Part shown: positions 37,361 through 45,685 of the stretch, piece by piece | Numbering within the stretch: position 1 is the stretch's first letter | How the letters are laid out: every line of letters starts with the position of its first letter | Assembly (NCBI RefSeq): GCF_000784835.1 | Contig: NZ_JSFH01000005.1 | Coordinates: 1-53,474 of the forward strand | Length of the DNA: 53,474 nucleotides | Origin: Thermotoga sp. Mc24 | GTDB lineage: Bacteria; Thermotogota; Thermotogae; Thermotogales; Thermotogaceae | Reading direction: 5' to 3' | The notes under the pieces: generated by a model | What the model was told of the DNA's origin: nothing | Database searches by the model: none | The model's input: only the letters and a program-made list of their open reading frames with translations | Made by a program: the position numbers and the translations under genes

Positions 37361-38856
37361 TTTAACTCAACGCTGTTCAAAATCCTTTCAAACAGGCTTT
37401 CCAGTCTCTTGAAGTCATCTTCTGGAGCGTAGAAGCTCATGTAGAGGTACTGTCCATCTTTCTCCGGAAATTGAACGACCCAGTAAATGAAGTTCTGTCC
37501 CGTCTGGTAATCCGGCATGGATGTTTCTATGAAGTTAACCTCGTAATTCGGGGTTTTGTAAACCTCACCGTTGAGTGGTTCTGTCTCGTAATGTGCTTCT
37601 GCGAAGATCAGATTTGCAATGTCCAATATGAAGTAATGCACTCCTTCAGAAAGCTGGTAATAGGTGTAAGCGGGAACGTTCAATTTGAAGGTTTCTGTTT
37701 CGATGGTTTTCATCTCTGGTTCCTGAACCAGTTTAAAAGAACTTTCATCGAGTTTCTTTCCGTCCGCGTAAACCACTACTTTCCACTCGCCGAACGCATC
37801 TTCTCCGAATCTGTCGGTTGCCATCCAGCCCCACACGCTGTCGTAATAATCGTAACCTGTTTCTATCGTTGTGGCAACGATGTAATAGACGTTTTCTCTA
37901 AGATTTCCATCTGGATCGTACCATTCCCATTTGAATATATGGGAGTTTTCGAATGGCTTTGTCGCGCTCCACATGACGATTCGTTTGTCAAAAGGTGTGA
38001 ACGCAGTGTCTGTAGCGAAAGGCGCGTTTTCGTAGACACTTCTGCAAAGAAGGGATTCTGTGACGAAAACTTCTTCTGCTGCGGAACTTTCGAATTTTCC
38101 AGAAACGTTTTCAAAGGTCACAGTGGTTCCTTCCAGTGAGTGAAACGGATCTTCCAAGTTGGAGAACAGCAGTTGCAGTTTCCCTTCTACGAACTTTCCG
38201 TTGAAGGCACCATCCCAGAACCAAGACGGTCCCACGCTGCCGGTCGAGTCTGATTTTTTCCACCATCCAAAAATACCGTTTTCGATCACTATTCCTTCCA
38301 AGGTTTTCTCTCCAAAAGATCCTTCGAAGTGATTGCCGTTCTGGTACATCTCAAGCGTTCCATCCTGCGAGCTCCATCTGCTGAATCTGAATCGATCGTT
38401 CAAGTCGATGCTTGAGAGAATCTTCTCCAGAGTTTTTAAATCCTCGTCTGCGGGTTCTCCAACTACAAAACTCCAGAAAGCGAGATCTCTCATTCCGAGT
38501 GTAAAGGTCTGAACATTGAAAGAAAGGTCGTTTCCCTCAAACTTGTAGTATCTTCCCTTGAATCCTTTCCACTCTGTCTCACCCTGATCGACGAGAGAGG
38601 CATCTTGGGATAGTCCATAAACGAGTGCTACTTCGACACCTGTGTCGTAGATGAAGAACACACCAACTCCCTGATTGAGCGTCTGGCCATCACCCATTCC
38701 CTTGAAAACTCCGGTCGAATTGAAAGCCAGTGGAGGTGTTTCCTGCCAGTCCGACGGTTGCTGCCAGCTGATGGGACCGAAGGATCGTGAAACCCATTCC
38801 TGGGGCATTCCAAGGACCGCTAAAAGAACCAAACTGATCAAAGCAAGTTTTCTCAC
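37357..38856 (-). CDS. Exported protein with repeated end modules, unknown
   Basis: A 499-residue protein with a signal peptide (MRKLALISLVLLAVLGMPQ). The first module (about 20-160) begins FGPISWQQPSDW and ends LKTLEKILSSIDL. The last module (about 385-499) begins KLNVPAYTYYQ and ends FKRLESLFERILNSVEL, a similar end pattern that recalls PsbP/MOG1-like (DUF1795) folds. Between them is a segment with DKRIVMWSATKPFENSHIFKWEWYDPDG, possibly an Ig-like domain. Function unknown. It is the first gene of the THEP1/HD/folate operon and overlaps THEP1 by 4 bases. No clear promoter is seen in the 45-base upstream gap. Confidence 0.82.
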   Translation of the reverse strand: MRKLALISLVLLAVLGMPQEWVSRSFGPISWQQPSDWQETPPLAFNSTGVFKGMGDGQTLNQGVGVFFIYDTGVEVALVYGLSQDASLVDQGETEWKGFKGRYYKFEGNDLSFNVQTFTLGMRDLAFWSFVVGEPADEDLKTLEKILSSIDLNDRFRFSRWSSQDGTLEMYQNGNHFEGSFGEKTLEGIVIENGIFGWWKKSDSTGSVGPSWFWDGAFNGKFVEGKLQLLFSNLEDPFHSLEGTTVTFENVSGKFESSAAEEVFVTESLLCRSVYENAPFATDTAFTPFDKRIVMWSATKPFENSHIFKWEWYDPDGNLRENVYYIVATTIETGYDYYDSVWGWMATDRFGEDAFGEWKVVVYADGKKLDESSFKLVQEPEMKTIETETFKLNVPAYTYYQLSEGVHYFILDIANLIFAEAHYETEPLNGEVYKTPNYEVNFIETSMPDYQTGQNFIYWVVQFPEKDGQYLYMSFYAPEDDFKRLESLFERILNSVELK

Positions 38857-38901
38857 AATAAGACCTCCTCATAAAGTTTGCCACCTCTATTAAACCACTT
38901 T

Positions 38902-39975
38902 TCACTTCAAATCACAAGCCACCTTCACGAGTTCGTATTCTCTTGTTCCAAGACCGATCTCTTCAGCGTATTCGAGCTGTGTCTTCCAGGTTACATCTGG
39001 GTGAACCTCAAGGAACGGATCTTTGCCCGTTTTTTGAAGGACAAGATCGATACAGGCCTGGTCCAGGGCGACCGGATCTGTACTGACCGCGATTCCTATA
39101 TCGGGAGCCACGGGAGGTTTGTTCATGTTCCAGCAGTCGCAGTCTGGAGAGATGTTCATGATGAACGAAATGAAGACCGCTTTCTTGTCTTTGAGAACCG
39201 CTTTTGCGTATTCAGCCATCTTTTTACTCAAAGAGTCAGTCGAGCTGTCCCATTTTGGAGACATGGCACCGTAGGAACACATGGCGATACACTGTCCACA
39301 GCCGATACATTTCTCGTAGTTGATCTTTGCCACTTTTGTGACGGTGATTGCTCCAACCGGGCAGAACTTCGCGCATGTTCCACAGGCGACACACTTTTCT
39401 TCAACCACGTACGGTTTGGATTCGGAATGTTGTTCCATCTTTCCAGCTCTGGATGCACTTCCCATTCCGACGTTTTTTATCGTTCCACCAAAACCTGTTG
39501 CTTCGTGCCCTTTGAAATGTGTTACAGCGACTATCGCATCTGCCAGGGCTATCGCTGCACCTATCTTCGCTTCTTTTACGTAGTTTCCATCTATTTTCAC
39601 CTTTATCTCATCTGAACCCCTGAGACCATCCGCGATGATCACAGGAGCCCCCGTCACCTCGTAGGTGAAACCGTTCAGGTAGGCATTTATCAGATGATCC
39701 ACAGCGTTCGATCTGTGGCCGGTGTAGAGCGTGTTCGCGTCGGTGAGGAAAGGTTTTCCACCCAGTTTCTTGATCTGGTCCACAATGATTTTCACGTACT
39801 GGGGTCTTATGAATGCGAGGTTTCCGTATTCACCGAAATGGAGTTTTACAGCCACGAACTTGTCTTTTTCGATGATCTTTTCCAGTTCCACTTTCTTCAA
39901 AAGAAGTTCTAACTTTTGAAGCATGTTCATGTTTGGGTTGGTCGTCATGTCTGTGAAATAAACCTTTGCTGGCAT
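38902..39975 (-). CDS. DUF362 / two-cluster ferredoxin protein
   Basis: A 357-residue cytoplasmic iron-sulfur protein. DUF362 parts flank the clusters: KVYFTDMTTNPNMNMLQKLE, VKLHFGEYGNLAFIRP and the C-terminal GIAVSTDPVALDQACIDLV. The ferredoxin core has CVACGTCAKFCPVGAI and CIGCGQCIAMCSYGAM (about 190-235), two 4Fe-4S sites. Role not known; related proteins are widespread in anaerobes. This one has the ferredoxin in the middle of DUF362, unlike the 28413-29450 protein where it is C-terminal. It starts right after the esterase terminator with an AAGGAGGGA ribosome site. Confidence 0.9.
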   Translation of the reverse strand: MPAKVYFTDMTTNPNMNMLQKLELLLKKVELEKIIEKDKFVAVKLHFGEYGNLAFIRPQYVKIIVDQIKKLGGKPFLTDANTLYTGHRSNAVDHLINAYLNGFTYEVTGAPVIIADGLRGSDEIKVKIDGNYVKEAKIGAAIALADAIVAVTHFKGHEATGFGGTIKNVGMGSASRAGKMEQHSESKPYVVEEKCVACGTCAKFCPVGAITVTKVAKINYEKCIGCGQCIAMCSYGAMSPKWDSSTDSLSKKMAEYAKAVLKDKKAVFISFIMNISPDCDCWNMNKPPVAPDIGIAVSTDPVALDQACIDLVLQKTGKDPFLEVHPDVTWKTQLEYAEEIGLGTREYELVKVACDLK

Positions 39976-40003
39976 GTGAATCCCTCCTTTTTTGAGAATT
40001 AAA

Positions 40004-40027
40004 AAGAGAGCCCAGCAGGGCTCTCTT
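40004..40027 (-). terminator. Terminator of the esterase gene
   Basis: AAGAGAGCCC, loop AGCA, GGGCTCTCTT form a perfect 10-bp stem. On the reverse strand they are followed by TTTAATTC, ending leftward transcription from estA (stop at 40063). Confidence 0.88.
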
Positions 40028-40062
40028 GAGGTATATGATTTTTCACTTAAATTCTACCACAA

Positions 40063-41265
40063 CTATCTACTTTGTTCAAACAGCCACTCTACGACTTCCT
40101 GACTTTCGTAGGCAGGTATCCACGATCCGTGTGGATCCCACCCGTGTTTCTCCATGAAACCTTTTTCGTACTCGGTGTATCTGACTTTTCCTCCAATCTC
40201 TGCGAGCTTTTTCACAAGAACACGCGAATTCTCCACTGGGACAACAGGATCGTCTTCTGCGTGGAAAACCCAGATGGGTATGTCCTTTATTCTCTCGACT
40301 TTGCTGACGTCTCCTCCACCGCATATCGGTATTGCAGCTGCGAAGAGTTCCGGAAAGTTCATGATGGCACTCCAGGTGCCGTAACCTCCCATCGAAAGCC
40401 CGGTGATGTAGATTCGATTCTCGTCTATGTTGTATTCGTCAAGAAGTTTCCTAATGATCTTTATCACCGCAAGGAGGGGTTTTTCTGGATTGAAAGGATT
40501 TTTCCTGTCAGTGAAGAGTGTGGACCAGCTGCTGTTTGGTGGACACTGCGGTGCGAGAACAAAACACGGATGAACCACCTGGTATCTCGGCTGGGCCCAG
40601 ACAACCGCTCCACGATTCCCAGCGACCTGTAAATAATTGTCCGTTCCCCTCTCTCCCGCTCCGTGTAGGAAGACAACCAGCGGGTATTTTCTGTCAGGAT
40701 TCACATCTTTTGGAACAAACAACCTGTAAGGTATCTCAACACCTGTTTCTGGGTCTTTGAAAGTGAATGCGAGGAAATCATCGATGATGAGATGTTTCTC
40801 ATCCGTTTGTTTCGACGTAAAAGGTTCCACTTCGTTCCCGTCTACGTCAAAAATGGGAACAAGCTGTGAAACGATGTAGTCCAGTTTCACGCGGGTGTTG
40901 AGAAAATTAGGCCCGAAAACAATGGTGTTTGAGTGTAAATCTTCGGTGGAGAGTTCCAGAACAACATACTTTCCGCGGTTGTTGAAAATGCTAAAAGAGA
41001 GATCTCCGCTGTTGTTTGCGTAGACTTTTGTAATCGTTCTTGAAGAGTAGGTATCGCTAGTTTTCACTTTCACCGAGAACCGATCCGGTGAGAGTTTCTG
41101 ACCATCGATCTCAACGGGATATTCGATGACGACCGCACAGGCTTTTTCACCTTCCGGAAAGACTTTTGTAATAAGAGTTACACCGTTCACAGTAACATCC
41201 TCCTGCGCAAAGAGTATAGAAAGAATTCCCATGAAAATAAAAAACAGCGCTCCTCTTCTCGTGAT
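40063..41265 (-). CDS. estA: Exported esterase with Ig-like domain (EstA type)
   Basis: Exported alpha/beta hydrolase. An N-terminal signal peptide (ITRRGALFFIFMGILSILFAQ) is followed by an all-beta Ig-like domain (about 22-165) and the catalytic domain with oxyanion VFLHGAGERG, nucleophile GLSMGGYGTW, acid HAEDDPVVP and base EKHGWDPHG. It matches the T. maritima EstA known to carry an Ig-like domain (from memory). The start is unclear: the first in-frame ATG upstream overlaps the predicted -10, and the first downstream would cut the signal peptide. I give ATC 41265, 4 bases after AAAGGGGG, about 400 residues, as provisional. Confidence 0.85.
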   Translation of the reverse strand: MTRRGALFFIFMGILSILFAQEDVTVNGVTLITKVFPEGEKACAVVIEYPVEIDGQKLSPDRFSVKVKTSDTYSSRTITKVYANNSGDLSFSIFNNRGKYVVLELSTEDLHSNTIVFGPNFLNTRVKLDYIVSQLVPIFDVDGNEVEPFTSKQTDEKHLIIDDFLAFTFKDPETGVEIPYRLFVPKDVNPDRKYPLVVFLHGAGERGTDNYLQVAGNRGAVVWAQPRYQVVHPCFVLAPQCPPNSSWSTLFTDRKNPFNPEKPLLAVIKIIRKLLDEYNIDENRIYITGLSMGGYGTWSAIMNFPELFAAAIPICGGGDVSKVERIKDIPIWVFHAEDDPVVPVENSRVLVKKLAEIGGKVRYTEYEKGFMEKHGWDPHGSWIPAYESQEVVEWLFEQSR

Positions 41266-41306
41266 TACACCCCCTTTGATGCAGAATTCACTTCGAGTAT
41301 GTTGTA

Positions 41307-41315
41307 ATTTTAACA
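41307..41315 (-). promoter_or_regulatory. Predicted extended -10 promoter of estA
   Basis: The reverse strand has TGTTAAAAT (extended -10, 41315-41307). TTGCCG upstream is too close to be a good -35. Transcription would begin about 35 bases before the esterase start. Confidence 0.4.
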
Positions 41316-41470
41316 TAAAAAATAACGGCAACCGATCATTACATGGAGTCAATAACTTATGGTTTCGACGGATTTTTTGTTACACACATTCTTCTCACTT
41401 TGAGAATGTATTGAACTCTTTAGAAAGAGCATCGGGAGTAAAATCAGTTGTAACTCAAAGAAAATATTAG

Positions 41471-41530
41471 AATTTGAACTATAATTTGAAATAATTCCCA
41501 TTATTCACTCATAATCATGAAAAAATGAGT
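41471..41530. repeat. Repeats upstream of bglR promoter
   Basis: AATTTGAA occurs at 41471-41478 and 41483-41490, 12 bases apart. ACTCAT (41507-41512) and ATGAGT (41525-41530) form an inverted repeat ending 11 bases before the -35. Either could bind the ROK regulator encoded next door. Confidence 0.4.
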
Positions 41531-41541
41531 ATTACTTGTGT

Positions 41542-41570
41542 TTGTACTTTTTGATTCATATCGTTATAAT
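41542..41570 (+). promoter_or_regulatory. Predicted bgl operon promoter
   Basis: TTGTAC (41542-41547) and TATAAT (41565-41570) with exactly 17 bases between them are the best promoter match in the window. It would start mRNA near 41577, after the first in-frame GTG at 41538, which supports the regulator start at 41613. Confidence 0.7.
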
Positions 41571-41612
41571 TTCTTTCTGAGGAAGATAGATAAAAAGCAG
41601 GAGGAATATGAA

Positions 41613-42758
41613 GTGCATAAAAAGCTGAATCCAAAATCCATGAAAACGGAAAACAAAAAGATGGTTCTGAGATATCTGATAGAGAGTGGACCGCACAGCA
41701 GGGTGGAAATCGCCAGAAAAACAGGACTCGCTCAGAGCGCAATATGGAGGATCATTGAAGAACTGGTGAATGAGGGATTGGTAGAAGAAAAGGGAACAGC
41801 GACTGGTCGTCGCAGAAAAGCCGTAACTTACGGTCCAACAAGATCTTTCATCACATCAATCATATACAACGTGGAGGTACTTGAGACGCTGGTTGCAGTT
41901 GGTTTTCTGGATGGTGCATGGAGAATAATTGAGAGGTTCTCTACTCCGAAAGATTTTGGTGAATTCAAACAAAGAGTCACTTCTTCCTATGAAAACATTC
42001 TCAAAAGCCATGTTCTGAACAAAAACATATCGAAAGTGGTGTTTTCTCTTCCAGGTATTGTGAACACGGAAAGTAAGTTTTTGATCCACGCACCGAACCT
42101 TGGATGGAGAGATATTGATTTTCAGAAGGAGTTTGGGAATCTAGATTTGGAAGTTCTGGTAGAAAACGATTCCAACCTTTCGCTGTTGGCTGAAGAATTC
42201 TTTTCTCAGGATGTAAAGGAAAGTGATGTTGCTTTCTTTCTCTATTTCGGTGAAGGAATCGGTGGAGCGATTTCGGTGAACGGCAAAATCGTCAGGGGAG
42301 AAAATTTCGCTGCTGGGGAAATAGGTCATGTTGTCCTCGATGTAGAAAGCGGAAAAGAAGTGGAGGAGTTTCTCTCTATATCAAAACTCATAGAAAAGAT
42401 AGAGAAATTTGTAGAACTTCAGGGAGAAACGCTGGATGAGAAGTTTCGACACATCAAAAGGTTATGGTTTTCAGGGGAAAAGAACGTGAAAGAAACAATG
42501 GAAGAATTCCTACAATATGTAGCAGTCGTTTTAAAGAACATCATCTACTTTCTGAATCCTGGTGTGATAGTACTCGGCGGTGTTGTCAACGATCTCTGGG
42601 ATACATTTGGTTCTTTTATAAAAAGAGAACTTGAAAAGATAATAGACAGAGAAATTGCCGATGTTCTCATAAGAGATACCATTTTCAAGGAAATTTCACC
42701 GTCCCTTGTTGGAGGAAATGTTCTGGCGATAGAAGAGTTTCTGAGACAAATAACTTAA
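41613..42758 (+). CDS. bglR: ROK-family repressor of the beta-glucan operon (BglR/XylR type)
   Basis: A 381-residue regulator with an N-terminal winged helix (KKMVLRYLIESGPHSRVEIARKTGLAQSAIWRII, about 12-70) and a C-terminal ROK sugar-kinase-like domain. The ROK cores are LVENDSNLSLLAEEFF and YFGEGIGGAISVNGKIVRGENFAAGEIGH; the usual CxCGxxGC zinc motif is absent, with DVESGKEVEEF in that place. GTG 41613 is chosen because AGGAGG lies 8 bases upstream and the promoter precedes it. It is the first gene of the bgl transporter and glucanase operon; annotated XylR in T. maritima and later renamed BglR (from memory). Confidence 0.87.
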   Translation: MHKKLNPKSMKTENKKMVLRYLIESGPHSRVEIARKTGLAQSAIWRIIEELVNEGLVEEKGTATGRRRKAVTYGPTRSFITSIIYNVEVLETLVAVGFLDGAWRIIERFSTPKDFGEFKQRVTSSYENILKSHVLNKNISKVVFSLPGIVNTESKFLIHAPNLGWRDIDFQKEFGNLDLEVLVENDSNLSLLAEEFFSQDVKESDVAFFLYFGEGIGGAISVNGKIVRGENFAAGEIGHVVLDVESGKEVEEFLSISKLIEKIEKFVELQGETLDEKFRHIKRLWFSGEKNVKETMEEFLQYVAVVLKNIIYFLNPGVIVLGGVVNDLWDTFGSFIKRELEKIIDREIADVLIRDTIFKEISPSLVGGNVLAIEEFLRQIT

Positions 42759-42788
42759 CCTTTATCCATATACAAAGGAGGTGTGGGT

Positions 42789-44603
42789 ATGAGAAAGTCA
42801 CTTGTACTGTTACTGGCTCTTTTGGTTCTTTCCAGTTTGATGGCACAGGTGTCCCTGCCACGTGAAGACACAGTCTACATCGGAGGAGCCCTCTGGGGTC
42901 CTGCAACCACCTGGAACCTCTATGCACCGCAGTCCACGTGGGGTACTGATCAGTTCATGTACCTTCCGGCGTTCCAGTACGACCTTGGAAGAGACGCTTG
43001 GATTCCTGTCATCGCAGAAAGATACGAATTCGTGGACGACAAAACTCTGAGGATCTACATCAGACCTGAAGCAAGATGGAGTGATGGGGTACCGATCACA
43101 GCAGAAGATTTCGTCTATGCTCTTGAGCTCACCAAAGAACTTGGAATAGGACCTGGTGGCGGATGGGACACTTACATTGAGTACGTAAAAGCCGTTGACA
43201 CCAAAGTAGTCGAGTTCAAAGCAAAAGAGGAAAACCTCAACTACTTCCAGTTCCTTTCCTACTCACTTGGGACACAGCCAATGCCCAAGCACGTCTATGA
43301 AAGAGTCAGAGCACAGATGAACATAAAAGACTGGGTTAACGACAAGCCTGAAGAACAGGTTGTTTCTGGTCCTTACAAGCTTTACTACTACGACCCGAAC
43401 ATCGTTGTGTACCAGAGAGTTGACAACTGGTGGGGTAAGGACATCTTTGGACTCCCAAGACCCAAGTATCTGGCTCACGTCATTTACAAGGACAACCCAA
43501 GTGCCAGTCTCGCGTTCGAAAGAGGAGACATCGATTGGAACGGACTCTTCATTCCGAGTGTCTGGGAACTTTGGGAAAAGAAAGGTATTCCAGTTGGAAC
43601 GTGGTACAAAAAGGAACCCTACTTCATTCCCGACGGTGTGGGATTCGTGTACGTAAACAACACTAAACCAGGTCTGAATGATCCTGCTGTGAGAAAAGCG
43701 ATCGCTTACGCCATTCCGTACAATGAAATGCTCAAAAAGGCTTACTTCGGTTATGGAAGTCAGGCTCACCCGTCCATGGTGATCGATCTCTTCGAACCGT
43801 ACAAACAGTACATCGATTACGACCTCGCAAAGAAAACCTTTGGAACTGAGGATGGAAGAATCCCGTTCGATCTCGGTATAGCAAACAAGATCTTGGACGA
43901 GGCAGGGTACAAAAAAGGCCCGGATGGTGTGAGAGTGGGACCGGATGGCACAAAACTTGGCCCGTACACGATTTCTGTTCCGTACGGCTGGACCGACTGG
44001 ATGATGATGTGCGAAATGATCGCAAAGAACCTGAGGAGTATAGGTATCGATGTGAAAACAGAGTTCCCCGATTTCTCTGTATGGGCAGACAGGATGACGA
44101 AGGGAACGTTCGATCTCATCATATCCTGGAGTGTTGGTCCAAGTTTCGATCATCCGTTCAACATTTACAGATTCGTTCTTGATAAGAGACTTTCCAAACC
44201 TGTTGGTGAAGTCACATGGGCTGGAGACTGGGAAAGGTACGACAGCGATGAAGTAGTCGAACTCCTCGATAAAGCAGTTTCTACACTCGATCCTGAGGTG
44301 AGGAAACAGGCGTATTTCAGAATCCAGCAGATCATCTACAGAGACATGCCAAGCATACCAGCGTTCTACTCGGCTCACTGGTACGAGTACTCTACGAAGT
44401 ACTGGATTAACTGGCCAAACGAGGACAACCCAGCCTGGTTTAGACCTTCTCCATGGCACGCGGACACCTGGCCAACTCTCTTCATTATCTCCAAGAAGAG
44501 CAATCCACAACCTATTCCATCCTGGCTTGGAACGGTCGATGAAGGAGGTATCGAAATACCCACTGCGAAGATCTTCGAAGACCTTCATAAGGCAGCCATG
44601 TGA
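42789..44603 (+). CDS. bglE: ABC transporter solute-binding protein, family 5 (bglE)
   Basis: Periplasmic binding protein of 604 residues from ATG 42789 (AAAGGAGG lies 7 bases upstream). The signal peptide ends near SLMAQ. Family 5 motifs are RIYIRPEARWSDGVPITAEDFVYALE and the C-terminal FRIQQIIYRDMPSIPAFY. Nearest neighbours are a GH3 glucosidase and a GH16 laminarinase. The T. maritima counterpart TM0031 was reported to bind cellobiose and laminaribiose (from memory). It is 30 bases after the regulator gene and is followed by a hairpin. Confidence 0.88.
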   Translation: MRKSLVLLLALLVLSSLMAQVSLPREDTVYIGGALWGPATTWNLYAPQSTWGTDQFMYLPAFQYDLGRDAWIPVIAERYEFVDDKTLRIYIRPEARWSDGVPITAEDFVYALELTKELGIGPGGGWDTYIEYVKAVDTKVVEFKAKEENLNYFQFLSYSLGTQPMPKHVYERVRAQMNIKDWVNDKPEEQVVSGPYKLYYYDPNIVVYQRVDNWWGKDIFGLPRPKYLAHVIYKDNPSASLAFERGDIDWNGLFIPSVWELWEKKGIPVGTWYKKEPYFIPDGVGFVYVNNTKPGLNDPAVRKAIAYAIPYNEMLKKAYFGYGSQAHPSMVIDLFEPYKQYIDYDLAKKTFGTEDGRIPFDLGIANKILDEAGYKKGPDGVRVGPDGTKLGPYTISVPYGWTDWMMMCEMIAKNLRSIGIDVKTEFPDFSVWADRMTKGTFDLIISWSVGPSFDHPFNIYRFVLDKRLSKPVGEVTWAGDWERYDSDEVVELLDKAVSTLDPEVRKQAYFRIQQIIYRDMPSIPAFYSAHWYEYSTKYWINWPNEDNPAWFRPSPWHADTWPTLFIISKKSNPQPIPSWLGTVDEGGIEIPTAKIFEDLHKAAM

Positions 44604-44608
44604 TTTTT

Positions 44609-44632
44609 CCCTGGCCCCTCTTCGGGGCCGGG
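44609..44632 (+). terminator. Intra-operon hairpin after bglE
   Basis: CCTGGCCCC and GGGGCCGGG pair (one T-G wobble) around loop TCTTC, starting about 5 bases after the bglE stop. It is followed only by TTCCATAA, so read-through into bglF is expected. Confidence 0.7.
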
Positions 44633-44665
44633 TTCCATAAAAACAGAGTGGGGAGTGAGAATTGA

Positions 44666-45682
44666 ATGGGAACAAAATCGATGTTCAAGTACCTTTCGAG
44701 ACGTTTCATCTTCCTGCTTGTTACCTATATAGTGGCAACAACTATTGTGTTCATACTTCCAAGAGCAATTCCAGGAAATCCTTTATCTCAAATCCTCTCA
44801 GGGCTTTCCAGAGTCGCTCAGGCCAATCCAGAAGCCATAAGAGCCGCGGAAAGAACTTTGATGGAAGAATTCGGTCTCGGAAAACCCTGGTACGTTCAGT
44901 ATTTCGAGTTCATCACCAAAGCACTTCGAGGAGATCTTGGAACATCCATTACCTTCTACCCGAGGAAAGTTATTGACCTGATCATTCCAGTTATTCCCTG
45001 GACACTGGCGCTTCTTCTTCCAGCAACGATAGTTGCGTGGATCTTGGGTAACAGTCTTGGTGCTTTGGCGGCTTACAGAAGAAACACATGGATAGACAAA
45101 GGAGTGCTCACTACATCTCTTATTGTCTCCCAGATTCCGTACTACTGGCTTGGAATGATTTTCATCTTTTTTTTCGGAGTGAAGCTCGGTTGGCTTCCTG
45201 TTCAGGGGGCTTATTCTCAGGGAACGATACCGAATCTCAGCTGGTCATTCTTCATTGATGTTTTAAAACACTACATAATGCCCTTTGCGTCTATTGTTGT
45301 TTCTGCCATGGGTGGATGGGCAATAGGAATGAGACTCATGGTGATATATGAACTTGGAAGCGATTACGCGATGTTTTCTGAATATCTTGGTATGAAAGAC
45401 AAGAGGATTTTTAAATACGTTTTCAGGAACTCCCTCCTTCCACAGATTACAGGACTTGCCCTAAGCCTAGGAGGAGTTCTGGGAGGGGCTTTGATCACTG
45501 AGATTGTATTCAATTACCCTGGAACGGGATATCTGCTTTTCAGGGCTTTGACCACACTTGATTATCCTCTGATACAGGGAATTTTTGTAATTCTTATTGC
45601 CTCTATCTACCTTGCCAACTTCATTGTGGATTTCCTTTACGCTCTGATAGATCCAAGAATAAGATTAGGACAGGAGGCATGA
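44666..45682 (+). CDS. bglF: ABC transporter permease (bglF)
   Basis: DppB-type permease of 338 residues with six membrane helices, starting at ATG 44666 (GGGGAG upstream). Its N terminus SRRFIFLLVTYIVATTIVF and C-terminal DPRIRLGQEA are typical. The EAA-like loop is in YAMFSEYLGMKDKRIFKYVF. Together with bglG it forms the channel for beta-gluco-oligomers (substrate inferred from context). Confidence 0.92.
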   Translation: MGTKSMFKYLSRRFIFLLVTYIVATTIVFILPRAIPGNPLSQILSGLSRVAQANPEAIRAAERTLMEEFGLGKPWYVQYFEFITKALRGDLGTSITFYPRKVIDLIIPVIPWTLALLLPATIVAWILGNSLGALAAYRRNTWIDKGVLTTSLIVSQIPYYWLGMIFIFFFGVKLGWLPVQGAYSQGTIPNLSWSFFIDVLKHYIMPFASIVVSAMGGWAIGMRLMVIYELGSDYAMFSEYLGMKDKRIFKYVFRNSLLPQITGLALSLGGVLGGALITEIVFNYPGTGYLLFRALTTLDYPLIQGIFVILIASIYLANFIVDFLYALIDPRIRLGQEA

Positions 45683-45685
45683 GAT

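Larger units (their letters stand above)
41266..41612. other. Divergent estA/bglR intergenic region
   Basis: A 347-base AT-rich gap. It holds the estA -10 near its left end, tandem AATTTGAA repeats, an ACTCAT/ATGAGT inverted repeat and a strong bglR promoter on the right, listed separately. I see no gene or structured RNA in the central 41330-41460 part. Confidence 0.6.

Noticed and set aside
41538..41612. Start of the ROK regulator at GTG 41538
   Set aside because: It lies before the -35/-10 promoter at 41542-41570, so it would not be on the mRNA; GTG 41613 has a proper ribosome site.
43263..44675. 470-codon open frame antisense to bglE
   Set aside because: Lies opposite the intact binding-protein gene, has low-complexity shadow composition and no credible start signal.
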